Positions 54,556 to 63,771 are shown, numbered from the stretch's first letter. The stretch: DNA of 64,000 nt from an uncultured Lachnospiraceae bacterium (GCA_944384105.1 CALWSC010000059.1:40055-104054), one strand, 5' to 3'. The notes: generated by a model not told the origin, from the letters alone. Program-made: numbers and translations.

Positions 54556-55465
54556 TCTGTTCACCTCCCACCAGCTGAATAAAATAATTTTCCAGTTCCT
54601 CGCTCGTGACGCCAATGCTTCTGACGGGAAGTCCTGCTTTTGCAAGCTCCATATTTAAAGCAGCGCTCTCCTCCAGCCGTTCAAAAATATAAATATGCTC
54701 CTTATCCGCCATCTGATAACGTTTAAATCCCATACGGTCCAGCACCGGAATCGCCCGCTCCGGATGCTCCATGGCGATCTCAATCCGCTCACTGCAGCGC
54801 TCCATCAGCTCCTCCCGGCTGATCTCCTGAATCAGACTTCCGTGATCGATGATTCCGTAATCTGTCGCGATTTTCGAGAGTTCCTCCAGGATGTGGCTGG
54901 AAATCAGAATTGTGATATTGCGCTCCTGATTCAGCCTCTGAATCGTCTCTCTAACCTCCACAATGCCCTGCGGGTCCAGTCCGTTTACGGGTTCGTCCAG
55001 GATCAGCAGATCCGGCTCTCCTACGAGCGCCAGGGCAATCCCCAGACGCTGGCGCATTCCGAGCGAGAACCTCCCTGCCTTTTTTCTTCCCGTATGGGAC
55101 AGTCCCACCAGGCTGAGCAGCTCTTCTTCATATCCCTTTTTATGAATTCCGAGCAGAATACATTTCGTTCTCAGATTTTCCAGCGCGCTCATTCCGGGAT
55201 AGAGTCCCGGTCCTTCAATCAGACATCCCACGCGGGTGCGGATATTCTCCAGTTCCTTTCCCCTGCAGCCAAACAGGACTATTTCCCCTCCGGTAGGCTT
55301 TGCCAGTCCGGCAACCATGCGCAGAAATGTCGTCTTGCCCGCTCCGTTTCTCCCAATCAGTCCGTAGACAGCGCCTTTTTTGATATGAACACTCACCCGG
55401 TCAACCGCTTTCTGATGACCGTACCGCTTGGTCAGGTCATTCGTTGTAAGTAAATAATCTTTCAT
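54548..55465 (-). CDS. ABC transporter ATPase (BcrA type)
   Basis: 305 aa from the ATG at 55465 (AAGAGGAAA upstream). Walker A GRNGAGKT, signature FSLGMRQRLGIALAL, Walker B LLILDEPVNGLDPQG, then a C-terminal extension of about 90 residues as in bacitracin/lantibiotic immunity ATPases. It powers the adjacent ABC-2 permease. It lies about 100 bp after the response regulator gene. Confidence 0.93.
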   Translation of the reverse strand: MKDYLLTTNDLTKRYGHQKAVDRVSVHIKKGAVYGLIGRNGAGKTTFLRMVAGLAKPTGGEIVLFGCRGKELENIRTRVGCLIEGPGLYPGMSALENLRTKCILLGIHKKGYEEELLSLVGLSHTGRKKAGRFSLGMRQRLGIALALVGEPDLLILDEPVNGLDPQGIVEVRETIQRLNQERNITILISSHILEELSKIATDYGIIDHGSLIQEISREELMERCSERIEIAMEHPERAIPVLDRMGFKRYQMADKEHIYIFERLEESAALNMELAKAGLPVRSIGVTSEELENYFIQLVGGEQNA

Positions 55466-55564
55466 GCTGTTTCCTCTTCCTTTCCTTTGATGCTTCCAGT
55501 ATAGCCGGTGAGTTTTCATTTATCGCAAAAAAAGGTTAAAGAAATGGTAAAGATATATTCCGAA

Positions 55565-56233
55565 TTACTTTAATTTAAAGCCAATGCCCCACACTGTCTC
55601 AATATATTCCCTGTCCGTGAACGGCTTGAGCTTTCTGCGGATATTGCTGATATGGACATTGACGACCTTATCCTCGCCGATAAAGCTCTCCTCCCAGGCA
55701 TAATCATAAACCTCCTGCTTGGAAAAGACTCTGTCGGGATTTCTCATCAGAAGCTCCAGCACGCGGAATTCCTGGCGTGTCAGATGAACCTCGTGTTCTC
55801 CTGCATAAACCTTATGGGCAGTCCGCTCCAGCCTCAGCTCCCCGCAGGTCAGCTCTTCTGAAGCCGTTTTCTGACCGCCTCTGCGCAGCGCGGCTACCAC
55901 GCGTGCCAGCACCTCACTGATCTCAAAAGGCTTCGTGATATAGTCGTCCGCTCCTTCCAGCAGAAGGTTTACCTTGGTATCCAGCGCGTCCTTCGCGGTC
56001 AGTACAATCACCGGAACCTCCGACATCTGCCGTATCCTCCGCAGCACCTCTTCTCCCGGAATCCCCGGCAGCATCAGATCCAGCAAAATCAGCGCAAACT
56101 GCTGCCGCTCAAGCACCAGCAGCGCCTCTGTCCCGGAAAATGCCTGAACACACGGATATCCGTTCTTCTCCAGCGCTTCTTTGAGCAGGTTATTGATATT
56201 CAGGTCATCTTCCACAGTCAAAATCAAATCCAT
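55565..56233 (-). CDS. OmpR-family response regulator
   Basis: 222 aa from the ATG at 56233 (AGGAGGAGA upstream). Receiver domain with acidic pocket VEDD, phospho-acceptor Asp in LILLDLMLPG and the Lys of VLTAKD. The C-terminal winged helix has HLTRQEFRVLELLMRNPDRV and VVNVHISNIRRKL. First gene of the regulator-ATPase-permease-kinase module, which it probably autoregulates. Confidence 0.95.
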   Translation of the reverse strand: MDLILTVEDDLNINNLLKEALEKNGYPCVQAFSGTEALLVLERQQFALILLDLMLPGIPGEEVLRRIRQMSEVPVIVLTAKDALDTKVNLLLEGADDYITKPFEISEVLARVVAALRRGGQKTASEELTCGELRLERTAHKVYAGEHEVHLTRQEFRVLELLMRNPDRVFSKQEVYDYAWEESFIGEDKVVNVHISNIRRKLKPFTDREYIETVWGIGFKLK

Positions 56234-56428
56234 GCCATACTCTCCTCCTGTTCGCTTTCCTGACAAGTATACAACAGACTGCAGGACTCTACAATATGTT
56301 TTGTCTGGGATGCCTGAATCCCTCCCTCTGACACGCAGTTCCTCTCTCCGAATTTCCGTTGACTTTTCCCGGCAGATCGTATAGTATGAAAATATAAACC
56401 AGTACTTTTTCAGATTGGAGGCGTTCTT

Positions 56429-56920
56429 ATGGCAAATAAACCCTGTATCTTCCCGGCATTTTTATTCGCCGCATGTCTTGTCTTCTCAGGCGGGTGCGGA
56501 AGGTCTTCCGATGCCGCCGTCTCCTCAGATCTGTCAGAGACGTCTGTCACTTGGCAGCCGGAATCCGACGCATCTGGAGCTTTCGGCGCATCGGTGCCTG
56601 AGAAAGCGCTCAATGATCTCGTATATCGAGAGCTTTCCGGTCAGAAGCTGGAAGGCGACGAGACGGTTCATATTCCTGCCGCTGTCATCCGCTCAGCTTA
56701 CGGATCTGCCGATACCCTTCTAATCACCAAGAACGGTACGGTTTACGACAGGATTTCCGTCGGGGACGAGGATCTTGATATTTATCTGGAATACTGCGGT
56801 ACCTACAGCTTCTATCTGCTGGATGATGACGATGAATCCGCTCCTGCAGATATTACATCTCAACTTCAGTTTACGCAGATTTCCAGTGCTGATGAAAGTC
56901 CTCTCCTTCCGCTGTCTTAG
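56429..56920 (+). CDS. Small predicted lipoprotein
   Basis: 163 aa. The signal MANKPCIFPAFLFAACLVFSGGC ends in a lipobox-like SGGC (Cys 23). The mature protein is Ser/Asp-rich, ending in an acidic beta-rich segment (DRISVGDEDLDIYLEYCGTY) like a small extracellular binding domain. No family recognised. ATG follows TTGGAGG. It diverges from the two-component module and might respond to it, but nothing proves this. Confidence 0.7.
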   Translation: MANKPCIFPAFLFAACLVFSGGCGRSSDAAVSSDLSETSVTWQPESDASGAFGASVPEKALNDLVYRELSGQKLEGDETVHIPAAVIRSAYGSADTLLITKNGTVYDRISVGDEDLDIYLEYCGTYSFYLLDDDDESAPADITSQLQFTQISSADESPLLPLS

Positions 56921-56930
56921 CTCCTGACTG

Positions 56931-56980
56931 AAATATCCGGGGATGCACCCTTTTTACGTCCGCATCCCCGGATATTTTAA
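56931..56980. terminator. Bidirectional terminator
   Basis: AAATATCCGGGGATGC pairs with GCATCCCCGGATATTT around a 15-nt loop. It lies between the lipoprotein (+) and the MBL hydrolase (-). Confidence 0.9.
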
Positions 56981-57001
56981 AAGCTCCACAGCCGGATTTC
57001 T

Positions 57002-57820
57002 CTACAGTTCAAGCACGCTTCCGGCAGCAAGATAGGCGATTCTGTCTCCCATCTCTCTCTTCAGCACTTCATATGCCGCCAATCCCGTACAGTGACAGGT
57101 ATAGTATACGGCTTTTGTTTTCTTCAGCAAGCCGGCCAGTTCGCAGATAAAGCTCTCCGCCACCGGTTCTCCGGTTCTCGGAATGCACAGATGAAATCCT
57201 GAGACAACGGCATCCACAGGACGTCCGGTGATCTGCTCCGCGCGCTCCTGGATGTTAAGGATTCCGCGGTGCGCGCATCCGGCAATCAGAACCAGTTTCC
57301 CATTTTCCTCTATAATCAGGCTTTGCTCATGCCTGAAGTCGTCGCGGCACATAGAATCGCCGCGCACTTTCATCAGGACGCGGTTGGAATCGGGTACAAG
57401 GCGCTGATCTGTCACATTTGAAAATACAGTCAGATTTTCTCCTATTTTCTGTACCATATCCGTAAATATGAAACGGTCTGTGTCCATGCCCTCCGGCAGG
57501 CTGATGTCGCGATATTGCTTCCCTGCACCGGAATAGTGCTTTTCAAACGCCTCTTTCCTTGCATAAACCTTTGCCTTGCGGTTTATCTCTAAAAACAAGG
57601 GGAGTCCTCCTCCGTGGTCATTGTGTCCATGGGAAAGCACCGCAAGATCCGCTTCCTCAGGATGTACGCCGAGCTTTCCGGCATTCTCCAGAAACAGCCC
57701 GTCCGGTCCCATGTCAAACAAAAGTTTCCGACCGTTTGCCTCAATATAAAAACTCAGTCCGTGCGCGCTCCCGAACGGCTGTGATTTCGCCGTATTTTCC
57801 ACCAGTGTGTATATACGCAT
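57002..57820 (-). CDS. MBL-fold metallohydrolase (COG1237 type)
   Basis: 272 aa. Metal-binding motif LSHGHNDHGGGLP (HxHxDH) near residue 65, with later LIAGCAHRGILN and YTCHCTGLAAYE supplying further ligands. The family is annotated for dihydropterin-ribofuranosyl-aminobenzene phosphate synthase-like enzymes, but bacterial members are mostly uncharacterised. It lies 16 bp after the DUF3786 gene, suggesting co-transcription; DUF3786 is often linked to corrinoid/pterin metabolism, which would fit. Confidence 0.88.
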   Translation of the reverse strand: MRIYTLVENTAKSQPFGSAHGLSFYIEANGRKLLFDMGPDGLFLENAGKLGVHPEEADLAVLSHGHNDHGGGLPLFLEINRKAKVYARKEAFEKHYSGAGKQYRDISLPEGMDTDRFIFTDMVQKIGENLTVFSNVTDQRLVPDSNRVLMKVRGDSMCRDDFRHEQSLIIEENGKLVLIAGCAHRGILNIQERAEQITGRPVDAVVSGFHLCIPRTGEPVAESFICELAGLLKKTKAVYYTCHCTGLAAYEVLKREMGDRIAYLAAGSVLEL

Positions 57821-57836
57821 CTTCTCTGTCCCCTTC

Positions 57837-58496
57837 TCATCCTTCCATCCTAAAGGCGCTGCCCAAAATCGGCAGCCCTGCCGCTTCCGCCAGTCGGTAA
57901 AGCCCCTCCATCGCGATTGTCACAGTACTCTCCACATGAATGAAGTCCACGACATTTTTATCAAACAATACATTCGCCTGTGCCGGGAACTCATCATCCC
58001 CGTCCCAGAACAGATAGCGTATCGGAATACATTCGAAAGCATGAATTTCAAATCCTACATCCGAGTGTGGGATTTGGCGCCCTCCAAGCGCCCGGTACGC
58101 TTCTCTTAACTCCTCACAGTGTCCGGAAAACGTAGCCGCAAATGATTGAATCGTGCCTTTTTGAAAGGCGGGCGCAAAAGGACGGGCGTTCTTTAACTGT
58201 CCGAACGTCACCCACTCCCCGCTCTGACACGCCCCGGGTCTGGAGTACCACAGGAGCGTGTAAATATCAAGCTTCGTATTTGAAAATACCGGCTGGCTGC
58301 CCTCAAGAGCCAGCACCGCACCGTCCTCCATGCGGATTCCGTACTTTCTTCCAAAATGGCGAAGCGTCAGATACTCACCCTCACGCTTCAGCTCAGGGAG
58401 CTTTCTCTGCAGTTCTTCTGTATCCATTGCGGCGATCTTCTCTGCCCATTCTTCGCAGCATTTCACATAATTCGACTGTATCTTCCCGCGTTCCAT
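57837..58496 (-). CDS. DUF3786 family protein
   Basis: 219 aa. Recognised from DIYTLLWYSRPG, WVTFGQLKNARPFAPAFQKG and the C-terminal FWDGDDEFPAQANVLFDKNV...DFIH stretch. Function unknown. Start follows GGGAGGCGG, 15 bp after a small gene, so the small gene, this and the MBL hydrolase form an operon. Confidence 0.82.
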   Translation of the reverse strand: MERGKIQSNYVKCCEEWAEKIAAMDTEELQRKLPELKREGEYLTLRHFGRKYGIRMEDGAVLALEGSQPVFSNTKLDIYTLLWYSRPGACQSGEWVTFGQLKNARPFAPAFQKGTIQSFAATFSGHCEELREAYRALGGRQIPHSDVGFEIHAFECIPIRYLFWDGDDEFPAQANVLFDKNVVDFIHVESTVTIAMEGLYRLAEAAGLPILGSAFRMEG

Positions 58497-58511
58497 CTAA
58501 CCGCCTCCCGT

Positions 58512-58748
58512 TTACTGCCAGTGTTCCATCACATCGATGATCTCATCCTCATAATTCCCCGTGAAATCCTCGCTTCTGCCGCCGTTTCTAACATTGCTCT
58601 CCGCACCCCATCCGCCGTCCTCAAACTCCCAGATGTGGTACGGTACACCGCGATACATCAGCTCAACACTGCCGCAGCCGTCCTCCTCCACATATGTGTA
58701 GTCCCAGTTCTTTTTCTTTAAGTAATTCTGAATTTTTTCCAAACGCAT
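58512..58748 (-). CDS. Small acidic protein, unknown
   Basis: 78 aa, Trp/Tyr/Glu-rich (KKKNWDYTYVEEDGCGSVEL, YHIWEFEDGGWGAESNV), soluble, no signal peptide. The ribosome site AAAGGGG and tight spacing to DUF3786 support a real gene. Not recognised; it looks like a conserved small domain of Clostridia. Confidence 0.7.
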   Translation of the reverse strand: MRLEKIQNYLKKKNWDYTYVEEDGCGSVELMYRGVPYHIWEFEDGGWGAESNVRNGGRSEDFTGNYEDEIIDVMEHWQ

Positions 58749-58769
58749 ATATATTCCCCTTTATAACAC

Positions 58770-58800
58770 GAGGCTGATGTCCCGTCTGTCCATCAGCCTC
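58770..58800 (-). terminator. Hairpin after metY
   Basis: GAGGCTGATG pairs perfectly with CATCAGCCTC around an 11-nt loop, 14 bp past the metY stop. The T-tract is weak (TGTTAT). Confidence 0.55.
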
Positions 58801-58813
58801 TGTATTGCTTATA

Positions 58814-60091
58814 TTATACCGCCTGCAGCGCCTGCTCCAGATCGGCGATGATGTCATCCACATTTTCAATTCCGACAGAAAGACGGATCAGATCCGGAAG
58901 CACGCCTGCCTCAATAAGCTGTTCGTCATTTAACTGACGGTGCGTATGGCTTGCCGGATGCAGAACGCAGGAACGCGCGTCCGCCACATGCGTCACAATG
59001 GAGATCATCTTCAGGGCGTTTGTAAAACGCATTGCACCCTCTTTTCCGCCTTTTGGTCCGAAGGAAAGTACTCCGCAGACTCCATTCGGCATATACTTTT
59101 GAGCAAGATTATAATACTTGCTGCTCTCAAGCCCTGCATACTCTACCCATGCCACTTTCTCATGATTCTCCAGATACTTTGCGACCTTCAGCGCGTTCTC
59201 ACAGTGACGCGGAACTCTTAAATGCAGCGTCTCAAGTCCGATGTTCGTCAGAAAAGCGTTCTGCGGTGACTGGCACGCACCCATATCACGCATAAGCTGC
59301 GCTGTCGCCTTTGTGATGTATGCCTTCTTTCCGAAGCGCTCCGTGTAAATGATGCCGTGGTATGATTCATCCGGAGTCGTCAGTCCCGGGTACTTGTCCG
59401 CATGTTCATTCCAGTCAAAATTTCCGGAATCTACGATGCAGCCGCCGACTGCCATAGCATGACCGTCCATATATTTCGTCGTGGAGTGCGTCACGATATC
59501 AGCTCCGAACTCAAACGGGCGGCAGTTAATCGGCGTCGCAAACGTATTGTCGCAGATCATCGGAACACCATGGGAGTGCGCAAGTCTTACAAACTTCTCT
59601 ATATCCAGCACAACGCCTGCCGGATTAGAGACTGTCTCCGCGAAAACTGCTTTTGTATTCGGCTGAAACGCCTTCTCAAGCTCCTCCTCCGGGTCATCCT
59701 GATCCACAAGCGTAACCTCCAGACCGAAGCGCTTGAGCGTCACACTTAAGAGGTTTGAGGTGCCTCCGTATACCTTTGCCGCACAGATCACATGATCACC
59801 TGCCTCGCAGATATTTGTGACGGCAAGAAGCGTCGCGGCCTGTCCGGAGGATGTCAGCATCGCAGCGACTCCGCCCTCCAGGTCACAGATCTTCTGCGCT
59901 ACCGCATCGCAGGTGGGATTCTGCAGGCGGGAATAGAAGTATCCCTCCGCCTCGAGGTCAAACAGCTTTCCCATCTCCTCACTCGTGGAATATTTGAATG
60001 TCGTACTCTGGTAAATCGGAAGAACGCGCGCCTCTCCGTTTCCAGGCTGCCATCCTCCCTGAATGCATATCGTCTCTTTCTTATAGCTCAT
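58814..60091 (-). CDS. metY: O-acetylhomoserine sulfhydrylase
   Basis: 425-aa PLP enzyme making homocysteine from O-acetylhomoserine and sulfide. Motifs: SRLQNPTCDAVAQKICDLEG, ICDNTFATPINCRPFEFGAD and the PLP lysine in THSTTKYMDGHA. Length typical of MetY. Start follows GGAAGAG. The roughly 100-bp upstream gap has no SAM riboswitch that I can see. Confidence 0.95.
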   Translation of the reverse strand: MSYKKETICIQGGWQPGNGEARVLPIYQSTTFKYSTSEEMGKLFDLEAEGYFYSRLQNPTCDAVAQKICDLEGGVAAMLTSSGQAATLLAVTNICEAGDHVICAAKVYGGTSNLLSVTLKRFGLEVTLVDQDDPEEELEKAFQPNTKAVFAETVSNPAGVVLDIEKFVRLAHSHGVPMICDNTFATPINCRPFEFGADIVTHSTTKYMDGHAMAVGGCIVDSGNFDWNEHADKYPGLTTPDESYHGIIYTERFGKKAYITKATAQLMRDMGACQSPQNAFLTNIGLETLHLRVPRHCENALKVAKYLENHEKVAWVEYAGLESSKYYNLAQKYMPNGVCGVLSFGPKGGKEGAMRFTNALKMISIVTHVADARSCVLHPASHTHRQLNDEQLIEAGVLPDLIRLSVGIENVDDIIADLEQALQAV

Positions 60092-60194
60092 TCGTCTCTC
60101 TTCCTTTCGCTGTGAATTCCCGCATCTCCCGCCGTGGCGGAAACGCCGTTGTATGTATTTTACTATTGGATACTGATATTTGCAAGAAAAATCC

Positions 60195-61232
60195 TTACAG
60201 CACAGCGCGCAGTCCCGGAATTTTCTTTAAAATCCACACCACAGCCCACGATACGGCAAGGAATCCCGCCACCATCGCAAAAAAGCAGAGCACGCCTCCC
60301 TGCGTGTATGGGTTGAGCGCCGTGTGCTTGAAAATCAGCCTTACAAAAATCATGTGGATCAGATAAACCCCAAACGAACACCCGTCAAGCTTCTCTAACA
60401 GAAAACGTAATGCTCGGATCTTTCCTGTTACAATCCCGTCCGCCAGCGCAAAAATTCCGACTGCCTGCATCACAACAAGCACGGAGGAATATTCAAAGAA
60501 TACATCGAGCGCTTCGATTCCCCTGTTCCAGCGCAGCACGGTCAAAATCACAATTCCGGCTGTTCCCAGCACTGCAAGCAGCCCTGCTGCCACCGGAGGG
60601 AGCTTCAGCATACCCTTGTGAACTGCGTAACCGCAGAACAAAAAGAACGGATAAATCGTTGATACATGGATATAGAATCCGCATGGAATCCCGAAGCTTC
60701 CGAGAATCGGCTTTAATGACAGAAACGCAAAGCTGACCGCCAGCAGGTACTTCATGTCAAAATCACTGCTTGCAGCCACCGCCTTTTTATAAAACGGCAG
60801 CAGCAGATACAGTCCAATCAGCAGATACAGATACCACAGATGCGACCAGCTTGTGCCCGCAAACACCTCGTAAACCCCTGCGAGAAAGCCCCCGGCTGAA
60901 CGCTCTGCTCCTCCTGTGAACACATCGATCACAGCAAAGAGCAGTCCGAATACGATCAGAGCGCCCAGCACTCGCGCGATATATTTCCCAAACAGCTTGC
61001 GGTATGTAAGTTTCCTTCCCGCATCTAAAAGCAGTGCTCCCGTGACCATGACGAACACCGGAACCGCCCACATCAGGCAGTTGTTGACCGCCCAGGTGGC
61101 AATATACTGCGTCTGTGTCAGAGAACTGCTGTACATCAGGAGCGCGCAGTATACCGTATGCAGTGCAATGATCGCTATGCACGCGATGGAGCGCAGATAG
61201 GAAAAGCTAATGACCTTCCCGCGCTCTACCAT
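60195..61232 (-). CDS. Acyltransferase-3 family membrane protein
   Basis: 345 aa, about ten membrane helices, starting with FSYLRSIACIAIIALHTVYC where the His of the family's active site lies. Members O-acetylate cell-surface glycans or peptidoglycan. GGAGG and the start codon lie inside the end of the Ala/Gln-rich lipoprotein gene (7-bp overlap), so both are expressed together. Target glycan unknown. Confidence 0.9.
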   Translation of the reverse strand: MVERGKVISFSYLRSIACIAIIALHTVYCALLMYSSSLTQTQYIATWAVNNCLMWAVPVFVMVTGALLLDAGRKLTYRKLFGKYIARVLGALIVFGLLFAVIDVFTGGAERSAGGFLAGVYEVFAGTSWSHLWYLYLLIGLYLLLPFYKKAVAASSDFDMKYLLAVSFAFLSLKPILGSFGIPCGFYIHVSTIYPFFLFCGYAVHKGMLKLPPVAAGLLAVLGTAGIVILTVLRWNRGIEALDVFFEYSSVLVVMQAVGIFALADGIVTGKIRALRFLLEKLDGCSFGVYLIHMIFVRLIFKHTALNPYTQGGVLCFFAMVAGFLAVSWAVVWILKKIPGLRAVL

Positions 61233-62095
61233 AACAGGCCTCCGTTCAGGCAGCCTTCTCCGGTTCCGGATTCAGCCGGCGTCTCATCCTGCTGCTGTTG
61301 CTGTTGCTGCTGTTCATCTGCTGCTGCCTGTGCCGCCGCTTCTCTGCGTGCAGCCTCTTCCGCCTCTGCCTGTGCTCTCGCCCGTGCTTCTGCCTCTGCC
61401 TGTGCCTGCGCCTCTGCTGCTGCCTGCGCCTCTGCCTGTGCCTGCGCTTCTGCCGCTGCCTGCGCTTCTGCTGCTGCCTGCGCTGCCGCTGCTGCCTCGT
61501 TGTTTGCCTTGATCGTCAGCTCCGCTTCCTTGGTAGACACGTCCGCACCGCCGCTCACACTCTTATATGTTACGAATGCCACGCCGTCTTCCAGGCAGAT
61601 TTCTCCCTCTTCAATATCTCCGAACGGGAAATTATTCAGTACATAGTTTGTGCCGTCCGCCATTGTAATCTGAATATGATACCCCGGTGTCAGAAGCTTC
61701 TCTCCCTCTCCTGCCGGTGCCGGGGTCGGGACAGCCGCGCTGTCGAAATACAGCATTCTCTGCTCTCCCTGGACGAATACATCTCCCTCCGCCATCATAT
61801 TTGCCGGAAATGCTTCCTGGCTCATCTCTTTGACAGCGACTGCGCTTATGTCGGCTCCTGTGGAATTTGTCAGCTTTACTTTATATACCGTCTCCGCTTC
61901 ACTCTCTGTACCGATTGCCTTTAACGGCGCCTCGGTCGGCGTCGGAGCCGGCGTCTCAGTCGGCGTCGGTGCAGCCTCTTCCGTCACCTTTGCGTCCTTA
62001 TTGCTCTCTTCTGTCTCTGATCCGGAGCAGCCGGTAAGCGCACTGCCTGCTGCAAGCGCTCCTGCAAGTAATACTGCCAATACTTTTCTCTTCAT
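61226..62095 (-). CDS. Lipoprotein with Ala/Gln/Glu-repeat stalk
   Basis: 289 aa. Lipobox LTGC (Cys 23), then a Thr/Pro/Glu linker, a beta-rich domain (about 65-195: YKVKLTNSTGADISAVAVKE, GYHIQITMADGTNYVLNNFP), then about 64 residues made almost only of Ala, Gln, Glu and Arg (198-261), a run of eight Gln, and a short tail ending CLNGGLLW. The repeat should form a long helix. Start follows GGGAGG. Followed by the acyltransferase. Confidence 0.82.
   Translation of the reverse strand: MKRKVLAVLLAGALAAGSALTGCSGSETEESNKDAKVTEEAAPTPTETPAPTPTEAPLKAIGTESEAETVYKVKLTNSTGADISAVAVKEMSQEAFPANMMAEGDVFVQGEQRMLYFDSAAVPTPAPAGEGEKLLTPGYHIQITMADGTNYVLNNFPFGDIEEGEICLEDGVAFVTYKSVSGGADVSTKEAELTIKANNEAAAAAQAAAEAQAAAEAQAQAEAQAAAEAQAQAEAEARARAQAEAEEAARREAAAQAAADEQQQQQQQQDETPAESGTGEGCLNGGLLW
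61289..61504 (-). repeat. Triplet/hexamer low-complexity coding repeat
   Basis: Degenerate GCx-CAx-GCx-GAx codons repeat here, encoding (AQAEAQAAAE)-like units plus CAG/CAA for eight Gln. Copy number may vary by slippage without shifting frame. It lies inside the lipoprotein gene. Confidence 0.85.
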
Positions 62096-62196
62096 AATTT
62101 CCTCCCTTTCCCATATCTTCGCCGGAATCGCCGCCCCGCACAGGAGCGGCGATTCCGGACTGCTTCTTATCTATGATGACTCAAATTTCAGGGACG

Positions 62197-63771
62197 TCAT
62201 ACTACCCTGTGATAATTCATATATCTCCACGTTCCGGAGGTACCATATGTAATCTGATAGCCGTTTCTTCCTGTCTCATTCGTAAAGTTCGGGTCAAATA
62301 CATACGTCGTACCGTTAATCACAATCTCACACCAGCCGTGCGGTCCAAAGCCTCCCACTGCAAGCGGTACGGAGCCCTCCACATAGTATACCTCGTATCC
62401 CAGAAGCTTCGCCATCTGATAGAAGGTGGAAGCCATCACGTAGCAGTTGCCGGTTCCGGTGGTAAATCCATAATCCGCATACCAGTCTACGCGTGCAGTT
62501 CCGCCCGGAGCTCCCGACGGAGTCCTGTATGTAAGCCCTGCGGCCCAGTTAAATGCGGCTCTTAAATTCCAGCCCACCTGATCGAGTACACGGCATGCTC
62601 TCTCCTGTGTCTCTGTCAGCCCCTGTGACATAAGCACGCCGTTCTTGTCAAAGAAGCATCTCTCCCCGTCAATCGTCGCAACGCCCGTTGCAGCCGCTCC
62701 CGTTTCAGGGTCAAAATAAAATGTCCAGCTTCCCAGCGTCACCCAGCCTGTCTCGATACTGCCGTCCGCATTAAAATAGTATTTCTTGCCGTTAATAACG
62801 GGCGTCCCCTTGCCCGTCAGAAGAATGCCGCTCTCATCAAACGCATACTTTCTGCCGTCGATCTCTGTCACGCCTGCCGCACCCTGACACGTCTCCTCAT
62901 CAAAGTATAATACCCAGCTTCCCAGATGCAGCCAGCCTGTATTTAAGGAACCGTCATTTCCAAACCAATATTTATGTCCGTCAATCACAGGCGTACCGCT
63001 CTCCGCATAGAGACTGCCGTTACCGTCAAAGAGGTAACGTTTTCCGTCCACTTCACTCAGTCCCGTACGCGCCTCGTACGTCTCCGGGTCAAAATACAAA
63101 CGCCATTTTCCGAGCTGCAGCCAGCCGCTGTTCAGGGAACCGTCTGCGTTCATCCAATATTTCTTTCCGTCAATCACAGGTGTGCCTGCTCCGGTGCGCA
63201 GAATTCCGTTTCCATCAAAGAGATACATCTCGCCCTCAGCCTCTGAAAGCCCTGTCGCTGCAGCTCCGTCCTGTGCAGGATCAAAGTACAGCTTCCATGC
63301 GTCAGTCATCTGAAGCCATCCGGTATAGTGTGTTCCATCCGGATATACCATGTACTTCCTGCCGTCAATAACCTGCTGCGTAAGCGCTCCCTGCCGATTC
63401 TCCGCCTCTGCTGTGTCAGGAGTCACTGTATTCTCCTCTCCGGCAGGCTCAGTAATCTGAACCATTTCACTGCTGTCCGCCGCTTCGCTCTCTTCGGAAA
63501 CTTCTGAACCCTCTGCGTCCGGCGTCTCCTCCTCAGGAGTCTCTGCATCTGCAGTCTCCTCAGCCGAAGTCTCCGCAGCCGGCGTTTCCTCCTCTGCAGT
63601 CTCCTCATTCTGAATTTCTTCATCCCAGGCGTCTGCCTCCGAAGTTTCTTCCCTGCCCTCAGCAGATACTTCGATTTCCATGTCCGCTGTCTCTGCCGGC
63701 GCTGCATATGCCGGCACACTCATGGCTACCGCTGCGCAGGCTATCGCCGCTGCTGCCCATTTTCTCTTCAT
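62197..63771 (-). CDS. Cell-wall-repeat protein with transglutaminase-like domain
   Basis: 524 aa, secreted: signal peptide 1-23 (AYA cleavage). An acidic Glu/Thr/Ala linker (about 24-130) is followed by four or five tandem cell-wall-binding repeats of about 57 aa (GWLQLGKWRLYFDPE, GWLHLGSWVLYFDEE, GWVTLGSWTFYFDPE). The C-terminal transglutaminase-like domain (about 385-524) has Cys 443 (TGNCYVMAS), His 478 (GPHGWCEI) and Asp 493 (VFDPNF). Likely a surface peptidase or crosslinker. Start follows AGGGGGT. Confidence 0.9.
   Translation of the reverse strand: MKRKWAAAAIACAAVAMSVPAYAAPAETADMEIEVSAEGREETSEADAWDEEIQNEETAEEETPAAETSAEETADAETPEEETPDAEGSEVSEESEAADSSEMVQITEPAGEENTVTPDTAEAENRQGALTQQVIDGRKYMVYPDGTHYTGWLQMTDAWKLYFDPAQDGAAATGLSEAEGEMYLFDGNGILRTGAGTPVIDGKKYWMNADGSLNSGWLQLGKWRLYFDPETYEARTGLSEVDGKRYLFDGNGSLYAESGTPVIDGHKYWFGNDGSLNTGWLHLGSWVLYFDEETCQGAAGVTEIDGRKYAFDESGILLTGKGTPVINGKKYYFNADGSIETGWVTLGSWTFYFDPETGAAATGVATIDGERCFFDKNGVLMSQGLTETQERACRVLDQVGWNLRAAFNWAAGLTYRTPSGAPGGTARVDWYADYGFTTGTGNCYVMASTFYQMAKLLGYEVYYVEGSVPLAVGGFGPHGWCEIVINGTTYVFDPNFTNETGRNGYQITYGTSGTWRYMNYHRVV

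Noticed and set aside
60092-60194. SAM riboswitch upstream of metY
   Set aside because: The gap is about 100 bp and lacks the conserved S-box core and a leader terminator.
61298-61924. Plus-strand Cys/Leu/Arg-rich open frame
   Set aside because: It is the mirror of the Ala/Gln/Glu codon repeat of the lipoprotein gene; composition is an artefact of the repeat.
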